DNA from: Streptomyces lucensis JCM 4490
GTDB taxonomy: Bacteria > Actinomycetota > Actinomycetes > Streptomycetales > Streptomycetaceae
Assembly (NCBI RefSeq): GCF_014650035.1
Contig: NZ_BMUE01000001.1
Coordinates: 682,001 to 746,000 of the forward strand
Direction of reading: 5' to 3'
Length of the DNA stretch: 64,000 nt
Each line of letters begins with the position of its first letter. Within the stretch, counting starts at the first letter, position 1. This document shows positions 42,251-50,306 of the stretch, piece by piece. The position numbers and the translations under genes are program-made. The notes beneath the pieces are model-generated. The model saw only the letters and a program-made list of their open reading frames with translations. It ran no database searches and was not told the origin of the DNA.

Positions 42251-43923
42251 CGGCGGCGGGCACGTTCCGTTTGGTGCCCGCGCGTCGGGGTGGAGACGGG
42301 CTGCGGTGCCGACGTAACCGTCGTGGTGCGGCGGGCGCTTTGCGCGCGGGCCGCTTGTGCACGCCGGTTCGGCTGGGCAGTGATGCGCCAGATCAGGACC
42401 TCGGCGGGGCGCTCGGCTGTGCCCAGCTCTCGGCTGGCAGCCACCTCGGCGAGGAGGCGTCGGGGGTTGCGGCCGGCGGATTTCGCGCGGGCGAGAGTAG
42501 TGGCCAAGGCTGGCCAGGCGGCGTCGGCCAGGATGCGGTCGGCGTGGTCGGGTACGGCCTGGCGCACGTCGGCCTCGAACCGATGGATGGTCTGGGAGCG
42601 GGGTGCGCGCTGGGCGAGGTCTGCCAGGACGGGCTCGGCGACGTGGCGGTAGCTCTCCTGGAGGTTGCGGAAGGATTCCTCGGCCGCTGCCGCCTGCTGC
42701 GCGTGACCGCGCTGCTCGTGCCACTTGGCGGCGGCGCGGGCAAGGTGCAGGGCGGTGAAGATGAGCGCGATGGCGAGGCCGCCGGGAATGGTGGGGGCGT
42801 AGGCGAGTTCCTTGGCGGCTTGGCGTAGTTCTGTGGTGGCTTGGTGGTCGGCCCGGATCGCCGAGCGGCGAGACCGGTTGAAAGCCATGGCTGCCGCTCG
42901 CAGTTCGGCCTGGTGCGGGCCGGAGGTGGAGCGAGCCAGGTTGTGCAGAGTGTCGGCGAAGGCGTCCAGGTGGCCCTGGGCCACGGGATCATCGCCCGAA
43001 TCGAGCGCGGTGAGAGCTGTACGCACTGCGGATTCCGTCCGACGCCACGGCTCGGCCGGGTCGGCCACCGGTTGTGGGCGGTCGGCCACGTCCTGAGTGG
43101 TGAGGCGTTCGAGCAGGCGGCTGTAGGACAGGTCGGGGGCGAGCTTGGAGCCACCGAAGAAGATGGCGTCGCCAGGGGCGGCCAGGCTGTAGCCGTCCAC
43201 CTCGCCGGTCTTGGCGCTGAGGCGCGGCTTGACCTGGATACCGAGCGATTGCAGCACGGTGAAGTAATCGTCGATGTTGCGCACGGCAGCGGCGACCGCG
43301 TACGCGCGCTCCCGCAGCCACCGCCGCGCGGTCACCTCCTGGCCCAGGCGCTCGGCCTTGGCCCGCTCTGCCCCGGTGGGTGTCTTGGGTGCGGTCAGGT
43401 CACCGGACTTGAGCTGGCGCAGCCCATACTCGGCCTCGATCTTGCGGCATTCCTTCTGCGCCCGCCAGCCGTCGCGGTTCGTGCGCGGGCGGCGCCCGTC
43501 GGCGCGCACGGTGGTAGCCAGTATGTGGATGTGGTCGTTCGCGTGCCGCACCGCGATCCACCGGCATGCCTGGTCATCGCCCTCGGGCGCGATGCCGGTG
43601 GCGGCAACGACGCGGCGACCGACCTCGGCCCACTCGGCGTCGGTCAGGTAGCGGTCACCTGGCGCGGTCCGCACCGGGCAGTGCCACACGTGCTTCGGCG
43701 GCTTCTTCCCGCCCAGCTCACGGGTACGCAGGTCGACATGGTGGTCGAGGCGCTTGGCGAGCTGGGTGTAGGTGGCGTCGGGGTCGCGGCCGGGGTCGGG
43801 GGCGCCGGCCATGTCCCAGGCGGCCACGATGTGCGGGTCGGTGTGCTCGTCCCGACGGCCCTTGCCGAAGAGGTAGTTGATCAGACCGAGGGTGTCGGAG
43901 CCGGTGGAGACGTCAGGCACCAT
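42247..43923 (-). CDS. Relaxase (MobA/VirD2-like mobilization nuclease)
   Basis: This 558-aa relaxase would nick the transfer origin and lead DNA transfer. The histidine metal site reads RHANDHIHILATTVR, the 3-His motif of MOB relaxases, and the N-terminus has the usual DLRTRELGGKKPPKHVWHCPVR segment. Catalytic Tyr candidates lie near the N-terminus (INYLFG). The C-terminal half is helical and Ala-rich without a recognised helicase domain. Its start lies inside the 3' end of the MobC gene, an 11-bp overlap, so the two are coupled. Confidence 0.9.
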   Translation of the reverse strand: MVPDVSTGSDTLGLINYLFGKGRRDEHTDPHIVAAWDMAGAPDPGRDPDATYTQLAKRLDHHVDLRTRELGGKKPPKHVWHCPVRTAPGDRYLTDAEWAEVGRRVVAATGIAPEGDDQACRWIAVRHANDHIHILATTVRADGRRPRTNRDGWRAQKECRKIEAEYGLRQLKSGDLTAPKTPTGAERAKAERLGQEVTARRWLRERAYAVAAAVRNIDDYFTVLQSLGIQVKPRLSAKTGEVDGYSLAAPGDAIFFGGSKLAPDLSYSRLLERLTTQDVADRPQPVADPAEPWRRTESAVRTALTALDSGDDPVAQGHLDAFADTLHNLARSTSGPHQAELRAAAMAFNRSRRSAIRADHQATTELRQAAKELAYAPTIPGGLAIALIFTALHLARAAAKWHEQRGHAQQAAAAEESFRNLQESYRHVAEPVLADLAQRAPRSQTIHRFEADVRQAVPDHADRILADAAWPALATTLARAKSAGRNPRRLLAEVAASRELGTAERPAEVLIWRITAQPNRRAQAARAQSARRTTTVTSAPQPVSTPTRGHQTERARRR

Positions 43924-44656
43924 GGCTGCCGCCTGCCGCCACGAGGTCGTCCAGCAACTGGTAACTGCGCTGGACGGCTTGGTCGAGGTGGTCGAGTACG
44001 GCCTCGGCCCGGTCGGGGACAGCGCCGCTGTTGATGGCCATGGTGATCTGGTTGAGGTTGTTGCCGACGCGGTTCAGCGCCTTGGTGTGGGCCTCGACGG
44101 CTTCCACCAGCGGGCGGATCGGATCGTCCTCCGGACTGCCCGCCATGTTCGCCTTGCCGAGCGCGACCGCCAGGGCGGCGTCGCCGACGAACCCGGCGAA
44201 CGTCAGACGGCGCCGCTCGGCCGCCTCGTCGATGATCCGGACGGCGGTCGGGGTGAAGCGGATCTTCTTCTCCTGGTCGCGGTTCTCGGTGGTTCGCTTG
44301 CGGTTCATCCGCGCGGGCAGCGTGGGGGCGTCGGGCTCACGCCAAGAGGGCTGCTCAACGGGCAACGGGGGGCGGGCAGACGACTCGGGCTGCGGAGCGG
44401 TGGTATCAGCGGGCAGCTTGTCGTGTGTGGCGGGGGCATCGGCGACGGACGCGGCGTTGGGCTCGGTCGTCGCCTCCCCCGGCTCGGGCGCCCGCTGGCG
44501 CCCGGCCTCCTCCTCCGCCACTCCAGGGGCGGGGGCAAGCGCGGACGAAGCCCCGTTAGGGGCTCGAACGCTCCAGCTTGCTGCTGTTCGGTGGGTCAGG
44601 CTGAACAGTCCCCTGCGGCGGCGGGTGAGGGTGCTGTCGGTGTTCGTGTCGGGCAT
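43913..44656 (-). CDS. MobC-like relaxosome accessory protein
   Basis: This 247-aa protein has a long disordered N-terminal half rich in Pro, Ala and Glu, then a basic KKIRFTPTAVRIIDEAAERR ribbon-helix-helix-like segment and the MobC hallmark ALNRVGNNLNQITMAINSG. MobC proteins help open the transfer origin and recruit relaxase. The N-terminal extension is longer than in plasmid MobC proteins (about 100-130 aa). The transfer origin is expected near its 5' side. Confidence 0.87.
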   Translation of the reverse strand: MPDTNTDSTLTRRRRGLFSLTHRTAASWSVRAPNGASSALAPAPGVAEEEAGRQRAPEPGEATTEPNAASVADAPATHDKLPADTTAPQPESSARPPLPVEQPSWREPDAPTLPARMNRKRTTENRDQEKKIRFTPTAVRIIDEAAERRRLTFAGFVGDAALAVALGKANMAGSPEDDPIRPLVEAVEAHTKALNRVGNNLNQITMAINSGAVPDRAEAVLDHLDQAVQRSYQLLDDLVAAGGSHGA

Positions 44657-44778
44657 GGTGGTGCTCCGGTAGCGGTCTGGGCTGGGGCTTCGTCACGTCC
44701 GTTGCATCCGTCGCTCTGCTGGTCAGAGCTGGTACGGACACGGCCGCAGGTACGGAGTGATCCGTATTTGGAGAGGAG
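44657..44778. other. Candidate transfer-origin region upstream of mobC
   Basis: These 120 bp upstream of mobC carry repeated CCGT elements and a small inverted repeat GCTCTG / CAGAGC around 44709-44726. GCATCCGTC is complementary to GACGGATGC beside the next hairpin. oriT sequences often lie beside mobC. No nick consensus could be identified by eye. Confidence 0.35.
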
Positions 44779-44812
44779 ATCCGTCCCCGCGCTGACCTGC
44801 GCGGGGACGGAT
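44779..44812. terminator. Strong palindrome between mobC and the DUF3631 gene
   Basis: ATCCGTCCCCGCG / CGCGGGGACGGAT, a 13-bp perfect stem with an 8-nt loop (CTGACCTG), lies 33 bp after the DUF3631 stop. It can terminate that transcript, but its position also fits an oriT inverted repeat. Confidence 0.6.
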
Positions 44813-44844
44813 GCGACGGAGTGCTACGGACCCAGGGAGGATGG

Positions 44845-46551
44845 TCAGCGAGTGCGCTTGGGGCCGGTGGCGCTGCCGGGCGGACCGACGGGCCGCGTGC
44901 CGGACGGAGTGGCGGGGGGCTTGCCCTCGGTCGGGCGTGCGGGTGCGGACTCCTGCCATGGCGCGGGGGCCATTTGGGCAGGGTCGGGGCAATAGCGGGC
45001 CCAGGCGTCGAGGAACTGGTTGCGGGCGTATGCCTTGGCCTGCCTGCCGTTCTCGAAGCGGTGGTTGGCCGGGCTGATACCGAAGTCCCGTAGCAGGTTG
45101 GCCAGGTGGTAGGCGTTCATGCCCTTGGGGCCGTACTCGGCCCACGGCGCTTCAGCGTCCTGGATGAGGGCGGCAAGCAGGTCCTGGCTGCGCAGGGCCT
45201 CCCTGTTGTCCTCCCGCTCGAAAATGCGGCGGATGTCACGCAGCAGCCGCGTCTTCAGGGTCGTCTGCTCATCCTGGACCACCTCGTTGCGCGTCATCGC
45301 CAGGCAGGCGGCACGGGCCTGCGCGGGCCAGTGCCCGCCGGCCAGGTCGGCGATGATGACCAGCGGCTCCCAGGTGTCCGCTGCGCGGTCCTCGACCGGC
45401 ATCTTCGGTACCAAGCCCGCAGCCGCTCGGCGCAGAGGGGTCAGCCAGGCCGCCAGCCGGTCGCGCAGCGCGTTCAGTTCGGGCACCGAGTGACGCGAGC
45501 GGAACGGGGTGATCCGCTCACCCGGCTTGCGCTTCTGCATGCGGAGGACGACCGCCCGGTCCATGATCGTGTCTGGTAGATCGCCGATCCCCGCCAGCGC
45601 GGCCATGGCGAAGGTGGGGAACGCCGTCGGCTTCTGCTCCGGTCCGGAGATCCGCCAGGCGGGCCGGTTGCGCTGGTGCCCGGCGTTCAGCAGACCGCGC
45701 AGGTCCTCCTTCTCGCCCGCCTTCGGGCCGAAGATGGTGTCGGCCTCGTCCACCAGCAGCGTCGGCGGATTCTTGCCGATGACGCGGAAGACCACCGCTG
45801 GGGAAGTGTTCACCGTCATCATCGGTTTGTGGACGGTCTCGTGGAGCACGTCCAGGACTCGAGACTTGCCGCATCCCTTGGTCGGCCCGACCACCGCCAG
45901 CCGGGGGGCGTGCTGCAGGGCGGGTTGGATGTGGGTAGCCGCCACCCACAAAGTGACCGCGGTCAGTGCCTCCTCGCTCGGCAGCACCACGTACCGACCG
46001 ATCGCCGCCCGGACCTCGTCTAGCAGCACGGCGCCTTCGTCGGCCAGCTCACCGCCGACGCCGGCACGGTCCCCGGTCCCCGACCCGCCGTCGGGGAGCC
46101 GGGCCCCTGTCCCTGAAGTGTCGTGGGGGCCGTGATCCCCATCGCGGTCCCCATGCATGCTCGGTACGACCGGGATTCGGGGACCGGTCCCAGGGACCGA
46201 CCGACCGTTATGCGCGGCCTGGCTCATGCTCAGAGCGGCGGTCGGTCCGCCAGGACCAGCCTGGTGCACGCCCGTTGGCTCCGTCCGCAGGCCGCCGACC
46301 TGCACATGTTCTATACCGGTGGCTATCCGGTCAGTGACCGGAATATCGGTTCGCGACTCAACAGGGGAGCGGTCCCAGGCTTCCTTCGGACCGGCCGCAT
46401 CACGTGGTTGGCCGACGGTCCCCAACGCAGCAGAAGCTGCGTCTGCCTGGTCCGCGCGGCGCAGGGCGGCGCCCTGGCCGGGGACCGCGACATCGGGCCA
46501 CTTGGGTTTGGGGACCGTGTTGGGAGTGGTGGGGGACGTAGAGTCCTCCAT
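44845..46551 (-). CDS. DUF3631 ATPase (primase/helicase-like) of the element
   Basis: The 568-aa protein has a disordered N-terminal part (about 1-165, Gly/Pro/Asp rich) and then an ATPase: Walker A VVGPTKGCGKS, Walker B TLLVDEADTIFG and a later NAGHQRNRPAWR segment. DUF3631 occurs at the C-terminus of primase-helicases of actinobacterial plasmids and mobile elements, so a role in replication or processing of the excised element is likely. No primase domain is present. ATG 46551 has GAGAGG upstream. Confidence 0.85.
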   Translation of the reverse strand: MEDSTSPTTPNTVPKPKWPDVAVPGQGAALRRADQADAASAALGTVGQPRDAAGPKEAWDRSPVESRTDIPVTDRIATGIEHVQVGGLRTEPTGVHQAGPGGPTAALSMSQAAHNGRSVPGTGPRIPVVPSMHGDRDGDHGPHDTSGTGARLPDGGSGTGDRAGVGGELADEGAVLLDEVRAAIGRYVVLPSEEALTAVTLWVAATHIQPALQHAPRLAVVGPTKGCGKSRVLDVLHETVHKPMMTVNTSPAVVFRVIGKNPPTLLVDEADTIFGPKAGEKEDLRGLLNAGHQRNRPAWRISGPEQKPTAFPTFAMAALAGIGDLPDTIMDRAVVLRMQKRKPGERITPFRSRHSVPELNALRDRLAAWLTPLRRAAAGLVPKMPVEDRAADTWEPLVIIADLAGGHWPAQARAACLAMTRNEVVQDEQTTLKTRLLRDIRRIFEREDNREALRSQDLLAALIQDAEAPWAEYGPKGMNAYHLANLLRDFGISPANHRFENGRQAKAYARNQFLDAWARYCPDPAQMAPAPWQESAPARPTEGKPPATPSGTRPVGPPGSATGPKRTR

Positions 46552-46641
46552 AGACGTTCCTCTCAGGTGGGGGCAGGACGGGCAAGGTCCCGCCCCTCAC
46601 CGGCTTGTTCTTTCAGGGATGGGCGATGTGCGAGGGACTCC

Positions 46642-46673
46642 CCGGCCTTCGGCGTTGGCGCGCCGAAGGCCGG
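46642..46673 (-). terminator. Hairpin terminator after the excisionase gene
   Basis: CCGGCCTTCGGCG / CGCCGAAGGCCGG is a 13-bp perfect stem with a 6-nt loop, 24 bp beyond the excisionase stop on the minus strand. Confidence 0.7.
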
Positions 46674-46697
46674 AGCCGTGTCGGGGCGTCCGATGTC

Positions 46698-46892
46698 TCA
46701 GGAGGCCAGGCCCCACTCGTCTCGGCCTTCGGCCAGCGCCTGCTCGTATCGCAGCAGTTCGGCTTCGGGATACAGCACCCGCTTGCCGATCTTGATGCCC
46801 CGCGGACCCTTCCCGATCTGGCGCCAGTAGCGGACGGTGCTCTCGGCCGTGCGGTAGCGCTCGGCGACCTCGGCGGTGGTCAGGTATCGCAT
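46698..46892 (-). CDS. Excisionase-type helix-turn-helix protein
   Basis: This 64-aa protein has the HTH_17/MerR-like pattern of actinobacterial excisionases: YLTTAEVAERYRTAESTVRYW and KIGKRVLYPEAELLRYE. Such proteins bend DNA at the attachment site and turn the integrase reaction toward excision. It is divergent from the XRE regulator-integrase pair, with a 120-bp control region between them. Confidence 0.88.
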   Translation of the reverse strand: MRYLTTAEVAERYRTAESTVRYWRQIGKGPRGIKIGKRVLYPEAELLRYEQALAEGRDEWGLAS

Positions 46893-47012
46893 GGATTCCC
46901 AATCGACTAGGTTGCGATTCGATCTGCATAGGTTGTACCCGACGATCGCCGGTTAACCAAATAGGAGAGCGTGTGTTTCAATATGGATAGCGACGATCGT
47001 GGTGGAGGTGTG
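46893..47012. promoter_or_regulatory. Divergent control region of xis and the XRE regulator
   Basis: The sequence is AT-richer than its surroundings. CGACGATCG occurs twice, at 46940-46948 and 46991-46999, and is a plausible repressor half-site pair. GGTGGAGGTG lies just before ATG 47013. Confidence 0.5.
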
Positions 47013-47516
47013 ATGGCAGGCGACAAGCGCGACGGCGGCGACGTGCCGCTGCTCTACAGCGAAGGCAACATCGCGGCACGGGTGGCGCTGGAGCGCGAGG
47101 TCAGAGGTTGGAGCACGACGGAGTTGGCGGACCGGGTTTCCAAAGCCGGCGTCAAGATGAACCAGACCGCCGTCTGGCGCATCGAGAACGGCACCCCGCG
47201 CCGCCGCATCAACGTCGACGAGGCGCTCGCTTTCGCCCGCGTCTTCGAGCTGCCCCTCGAAGAGCTGATGTCCCCGCCCCTGGAGGGGCTGGACCTCAAC
47301 AGCAGACGGCTCGTCCAGGAAGCCGTCGAGGCGTACTACGAGACCCGCGATGCCGAAGACCGCCTGCATCACGCCGTCGTCGGCATCGCCGAGCACATCC
47401 AGGCCCACCCCGACAGCTCACGGGCCATCCACGAGCAGTGCCTTCGCCTCATGGGCGAAGAGCGCGACGCCCGCACCCTCACCGACTACATCGAGGGCGG
47501 CGGTTACTACCGATAA
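47013..47516 (+). CDS. XRE-family regulator of the element
   Basis: This 167-aa protein has an HTH_3-like domain at about 20-85 (STTELADRVSKAGVKMNQTAVWRIENG) and a helical C-terminus. It precedes integrase by 21 bp and likely represses xis and its own promoter, or activates integration; the direction is unknown. ATG 47013 is preferred over GTG 46971 and ATG 46983 because GGAGGT precedes it. It is shorter than the XRE-TPR regulator and unrelated in its C-terminal part. Confidence 0.8.
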   Translation: MAGDKRDGGDVPLLYSEGNIAARVALEREVRGWSTTELADRVSKAGVKMNQTAVWRIENGTPRRRINVDEALAFARVFELPLEELMSPPLEGLDLNSRRLVQEAVEAYYETRDAEDRLHHAVVGIAEHIQAHPDSSRAIHEQCLRLMGEERDARTLTDYIEGGGYYR

Positions 47517-47537
47517 CAAACTCGAAGGAGGAGCAAC

Positions 47538-48692
47538 TTGGCCAACATCCAGAAGCGCCCCAACGGCAAATGGCGGGCCCGCTACCGCGACCTTGACGGC
47601 AAGGAGCACGCCCGCCACTTCGAGCGCAAGCTCGACGCCCAGCGCTGGCTCGACGAGGTCACGGCCAGCATCGTCACCGGGCAGTACGTCGACCCGCGCG
47701 CCGGACGGATCTCGTTCGAGAAGTACGCGACGAAGTGGGCGGAGTCGCTCATCGCCGGTGAGGCGGCCGAGCGCATCACCGACAACGCGCTACGGTTGCA
47801 CCTCGTCCCGGCGCTCGGCTCCCGCGCCATGGCGGCGATACGCCGCAACGACATACAGGTGCTGTTCAAGAGCCTGTCCGAACTGCTCGGCCCCGGCAGC
47901 GTGCGCAACGTCTACGACGTCCTCGTGCGGGTCATGACCGCGGCCGTCGAGGACAAGGTCATCGCGTCCAGCCCATGCCGTCGGATCACCCTTCCGCCCA
48001 TGCCGGACGAGGAGGTCAGCCCGCCCACGGTCGCGCAGGTGGAGGCCATGGCTCGGGTGATGCCGCCGTACCTCCGCGCGGCCATCGTCACGCTCGCCGG
48101 CTCAGGCTTGCGAATAGGCGAGCTGCTCGGCCTCAAGGTGTCCGACGTCGACTTCAAGGCCGGCACCGTCCGTGTCGAGCGGCAGCGCCTCCAGTCCGGG
48201 AAGATCGGCCCGCCGAAGACCGCCAAGTCCCGGCGCACGGTCCCCGTCGGGGAGGTTGTCACGGACGCCCTTCTCACGCACCTCGCGGCACGCCCCTCCA
48301 AGGAGTGGCTGTTCACGATGGAGGAGGGCGAGCCCCTGAACTACCGCCGCTGGAAGACGGAGTGGAACGGCGCCCGCAGGACGCTCCAAGCGACGGAGAA
48401 CGAGGCGGCCCAGCGCGAGGGCCGCAAGCCCGTCGAACTGCCGCACATGGTGACCCACGACCTGCGCCACTTCTTCGCCTCCGCCAACATCGCCGGCGGG
48501 GCGAGCGTCAAGCAGGTCCAGCTGGTCCTCGGCCACGCGTCCGCCGTCATCACGCTGCGGATCTACGCCCATCTGTGGCCGGGTGAAGAAGACCGCACCC
48601 GGTCCGTCATGGACGCCGTGCTCGGCGGCCTGCGGACCGGGTGCGGACCGGAAGACCAGACGATCAAGGAAATCGCAGGTCAAACGGCATGA
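47538..48692 (+). CDS. int: Tyrosine integrase (site-specific recombinase)
   Basis: This 384-aa tyrosine recombinase has an arm-binding N-terminus (QKRPNGKWRARYRDLDGKEH), a SAM-like core-binding domain and a catalytic domain with GSGLRIGELLGL (Arg), HDLRHFFAS (His-x-x-Arg), LVLGHASAVITLRIYAH (His and nucleophile Tyr). AAGGAGGAG precedes the TTG start. Its stop lies 8 bp from the sodN stop, directly beside the attachment core, the usual place for such an integrase. Target choice of the sodN 3' end instead of a tRNA gene is the notable point. Confidence 0.95.
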   Translation: MANIQKRPNGKWRARYRDLDGKEHARHFERKLDAQRWLDEVTASIVTGQYVDPRAGRISFEKYATKWAESLIAGEAAERITDNALRLHLVPALGSRAMAAIRRNDIQVLFKSLSELLGPGSVRNVYDVLVRVMTAAVEDKVIASSPCRRITLPPMPDEEVSPPTVAQVEAMARVMPPYLRAAIVTLAGSGLRIGELLGLKVSDVDFKAGTVRVERQRLQSGKIGPPKTAKSRRTVPVGEVVTDALLTHLAARPSKEWLFTMEEGEPLNYRRWKTEWNGARRTLQATENEAAQREGRKPVELPHMVTHDLRHFFASANIAGGASVKQVQLVLGHASAVITLRIYAHLWPGEEDRTRSVMDAVLGGLRTGCGPEDQTIKEIAGQTA

Positions 48693-48724
48693 TCGGAGAT
48701 CAAGCCTTCTTGGTCTCCCAGAAG
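48690..48724. repeat. Right attachment repeat overlapping the sodN 3' end
   Basis: These 35 bp match 28054-28088 at 31 positions, with the exact core GCCTTCTTGGTCTCC at 48704-48718. On the minus strand they encode the last residues of sodN and its stop, so the element supplied a replacement tail that keeps the gene intact. Confidence 0.88.
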
Positions 48725-49095
48725 ATCTTGTCGATCTGGGCGATGTAGTCCAGCGCCTTCTGGCCCGTCGCCGGGTCGGTGGACGCCTTGGCGGCCGAGA
48801 GGGCCTTCAGGGTGTCGTTGACCAGCTGGTGCAGCTCCGGGTACTTCTCGAAGTGCGGGGCCTTGAAGTAGTCGCTCCACAGCACGGAGACGTGGTGCTT
48901 CGCGAGCTCCGCGCGCTGCTCCTTGATGACGGTGGCCCGCGCCTGGAAGTGCGGGTCGTCGTTGCCGGCCATCTTTTCCTGGACGGCCTTCACCGACTCC
49001 GCCTCGATGCGGGCCTGGGCCGGGTCGTACACGCCGCAGGGCAGGTCGCAGTGGGCGCTGACCTTGACCTTGGGGGCAAACAGGCGGGAAAGCAT
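48700..49095 (-). CDS. sodN: Nickel superoxide dismutase
   Basis: SodN (131 aa) converts superoxide to hydrogen peroxide and oxygen in the cytoplasm. The precursor has a 14-residue N-terminal propeptide; the mature protein begins at His15 with the nickel hook HCDLPCGVYDP (His15, Cys16 and Cys20 being ligands). The end is IDKIFWETKKA. Sequence and length match the S. coelicolor enzyme closely. ATG 49095 has a ribosome binding site (AGGAAT-like). The last six codons and the stop lie within the element's attachment repeat, so the mobile element has replaced the gene's natural 3' flank. Confidence 0.97.
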   Translation of the reverse strand: MLSRLFAPKVKVSAHCDLPCGVYDPAQARIEAESVKAVQEKMAGNDDPHFQARATVIKEQRAELAKHHVSVLWSDYFKAPHFEKYPELHQLVNDTLKALSAAKASTDPATGQKALDYIAQIDKIFWETKKA

Positions 49096-49240
49096 GGAGC
49101 ATTCCTTCCTCGTGATCGTCTTCTCAGGTGCGACATTACTCCCTGCGGAAGGCGATTTCTCGGGTGCCCCCTGGGGCTTAGGGCAAAAGTCCAGGGTGAG
49201 ACTGAGACTGGTGGAGGAACGGACCGGGGAGGTGCCGGAG

Positions 49241-49675
49241 ATGCCGGAGCTGTCGCAGGAGGGCGAGCGGGGCAGGGCCGTGGCGCCCTGGGGGCTGGCC
49301 GAGGTGACCGGCCCGTCCATGGTGCCCACCCTCCAGCACGGTGACCGGCTGCTGGTCCGTTACGGCGCCGCGGTCCGGCACGGTGACATCGTGGTCCTGC
49401 GGCATCCCTTCCAGCAGGACCTGCTGGTCGTCAAGCGGGCCGTGGAGCGGCGCGAGGGCGGCTGGTGGGTGCTCGGCGACAATCCGTACGCCGGCGGGGA
49501 CAGCACCGACTACGGGGTCGTGCCGGACGAGCTGGTCCTCGGCACGGCCCGGTTCAGGTACCGGCCGCTGCGGCCCGGTCAGCGCTCGCCGCTGGCGCTG
49601 GCGCGCTGGGCGGTCTCGGCCGCGAGGCCGCTGCTGCCCGACCGGTCGGCCTCCAGGCGCTTGCGGGCCCGGTAG
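49241..49675 (+). CDS. sodX: SodX, SodN maturation peptidase (S26/LexA-like)
   Basis: This 144-aa protein has a signal-peptidase-like fold: EVTGPSMVPTLQHGDRLLV holds the catalytic Ser, and VVKRAVERR the general-base Lys, followed by GWWVLGDNPYAGGDS. SodX removes the SodN propeptide so that nickel can bind; it has no membrane anchor, unlike signal peptidase. GGGGAGG lies upstream of ATG 49241. It is divergent from sodN, and the two share 145 bp of control sequence. Its last 97 bp overlap the 3' end of the CGNR gene in antisense. Confidence 0.9.
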   Translation: MPELSQEGERGRAVAPWGLAEVTGPSMVPTLQHGDRLLVRYGAAVRHGDIVVLRHPFQQDLLVVKRAVERREGGWWVLGDNPYAGGDSTDYGVVPDELVLGTARFRYRPLRPGQRSPLALARWAVSAARPLLPDRSASRRLRAR

Positions 49676-50208
49676 GCGGCCACGTTGGCACGGGTGGCGC
49701 AGCGGTCGGAGCAGTAGCGCCGGGAACGGTTGGTCGAGGTGTCGAGGTAGGCGTTGCGGCACGGCGGCGCCTGGCACAGGCCGAGGCGGTCGACGCCGTA
49801 CTCGGTCAGGTGGAAGGCCAGGCCCATCGCCGCGATCGCCGCGTAGCCCGCGGTGGCGTTGGACGGATGGTCGGCCAGGTGCATGTGCCACAGCGGACGG
49901 CCGTCGTCGTCGCGGAAGTCGTGACCGGAGATCTGCGGGCTCACCGGGAACTCCAGCAGCAGCGAGTTCAGCAGGTCCACCGCGAGGGTCTCGTCGCCCT
50001 TGTCGGCCGCCTCGAAGACCGCGCGCAGCCGGGCCCGGACCGAGCGGAAGCGTGTGACGTCGGCGTCGGTGGCGCGGCGGGCGGCCGAGGCGTTGACGCC
50101 GAAGAGGTCGCGGACGGCCTCGACCGAGGTGAGGGTGTCCTTGCCCCGGACCGGCTCCTCACTGTTCACGAGACGCACGGCGTAATCCGAGTAATAGGCC
50201 AGTTCCAC
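49579..50208 (-). CDS. CGNR zinc-finger protein (ABATE domain)
   Basis: This 209-aa protein has an ABATE domain over about residues 1-140, then a C-terminal CGNR-type zinc finger: LGLCQAPPCRNAYLDTS and RRYCSDRCATRANVAAYRARK. These are putative stress-related DNA-binding regulators. Its 3' end runs antisense to sodX for 97 bp, a tail-to-tail overlap that could make the two messages form a duplex. It is divergent from the following methyltransferase gene. Confidence 0.85.
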   Translation of the reverse strand: MELAYYSDYAVRLVNSEEPVRGKDTLTSVEAVRDLFGVNASAARRATDADVTRFRSVRARLRAVFEAADKGDETLAVDLLNSLLLEFPVSPQISGHDFRDDDGRPLWHMHLADHPSNATAGYAAIAAMGLAFHLTEYGVDRLGLCQAPPCRNAYLDTSTNRSRRYCSDRCATRANVAAYRARKRLEADRSGSSGLAAETAQRASASGER

Positions 50209-50306
50209 TTGTAGTCCTTACGGAGGCGTTCTATCTTCGTGAGAGCGGAGACGTAACAGATGCCTGCGCTTACAGGGTATTACGCGCGGTTGAGGAGGGG
50301 GGCTGC

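Larger units (their letters stand above)
28068..48703. mobile_element. Integrated mobilizable element inserted at the sodN 3' end
   Basis: The element is about 20.6 kb between the exact 15-bp cores at 28068 and 48704. The right end has integrase whose stop is 8 bp from the sodN stop, then XRE regulator, excisionase, DUF3631 ATPase, MobC and relaxase. No FtsK/TraB-type DNA pump, type IV secretion gene or phage structural gene is present, so it resembles an integrative mobilizable element. The left two-thirds is cargo: CorA, DUF5994 modules, slipin, GNAT-AAA fusion, SpoIIE phosphatase, and a synthetase-like/ASCH/methyltransferase set. Synteny with S. coelicolor resumes on both sides. Confidence 0.85.

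Noticed and set aside
28068..48703. AICE (pSAM2-like) or prophage
   Set aside because: No TraB/FtsK pump, RepSA-type initiator or structural phage genes are present, while a relaxase and MobC are.
28054..48724. tRNA gene as integration site
   Set aside because: No tRNA-like cloverleaf was seen near either end, and the repeats match the sodN coding end.
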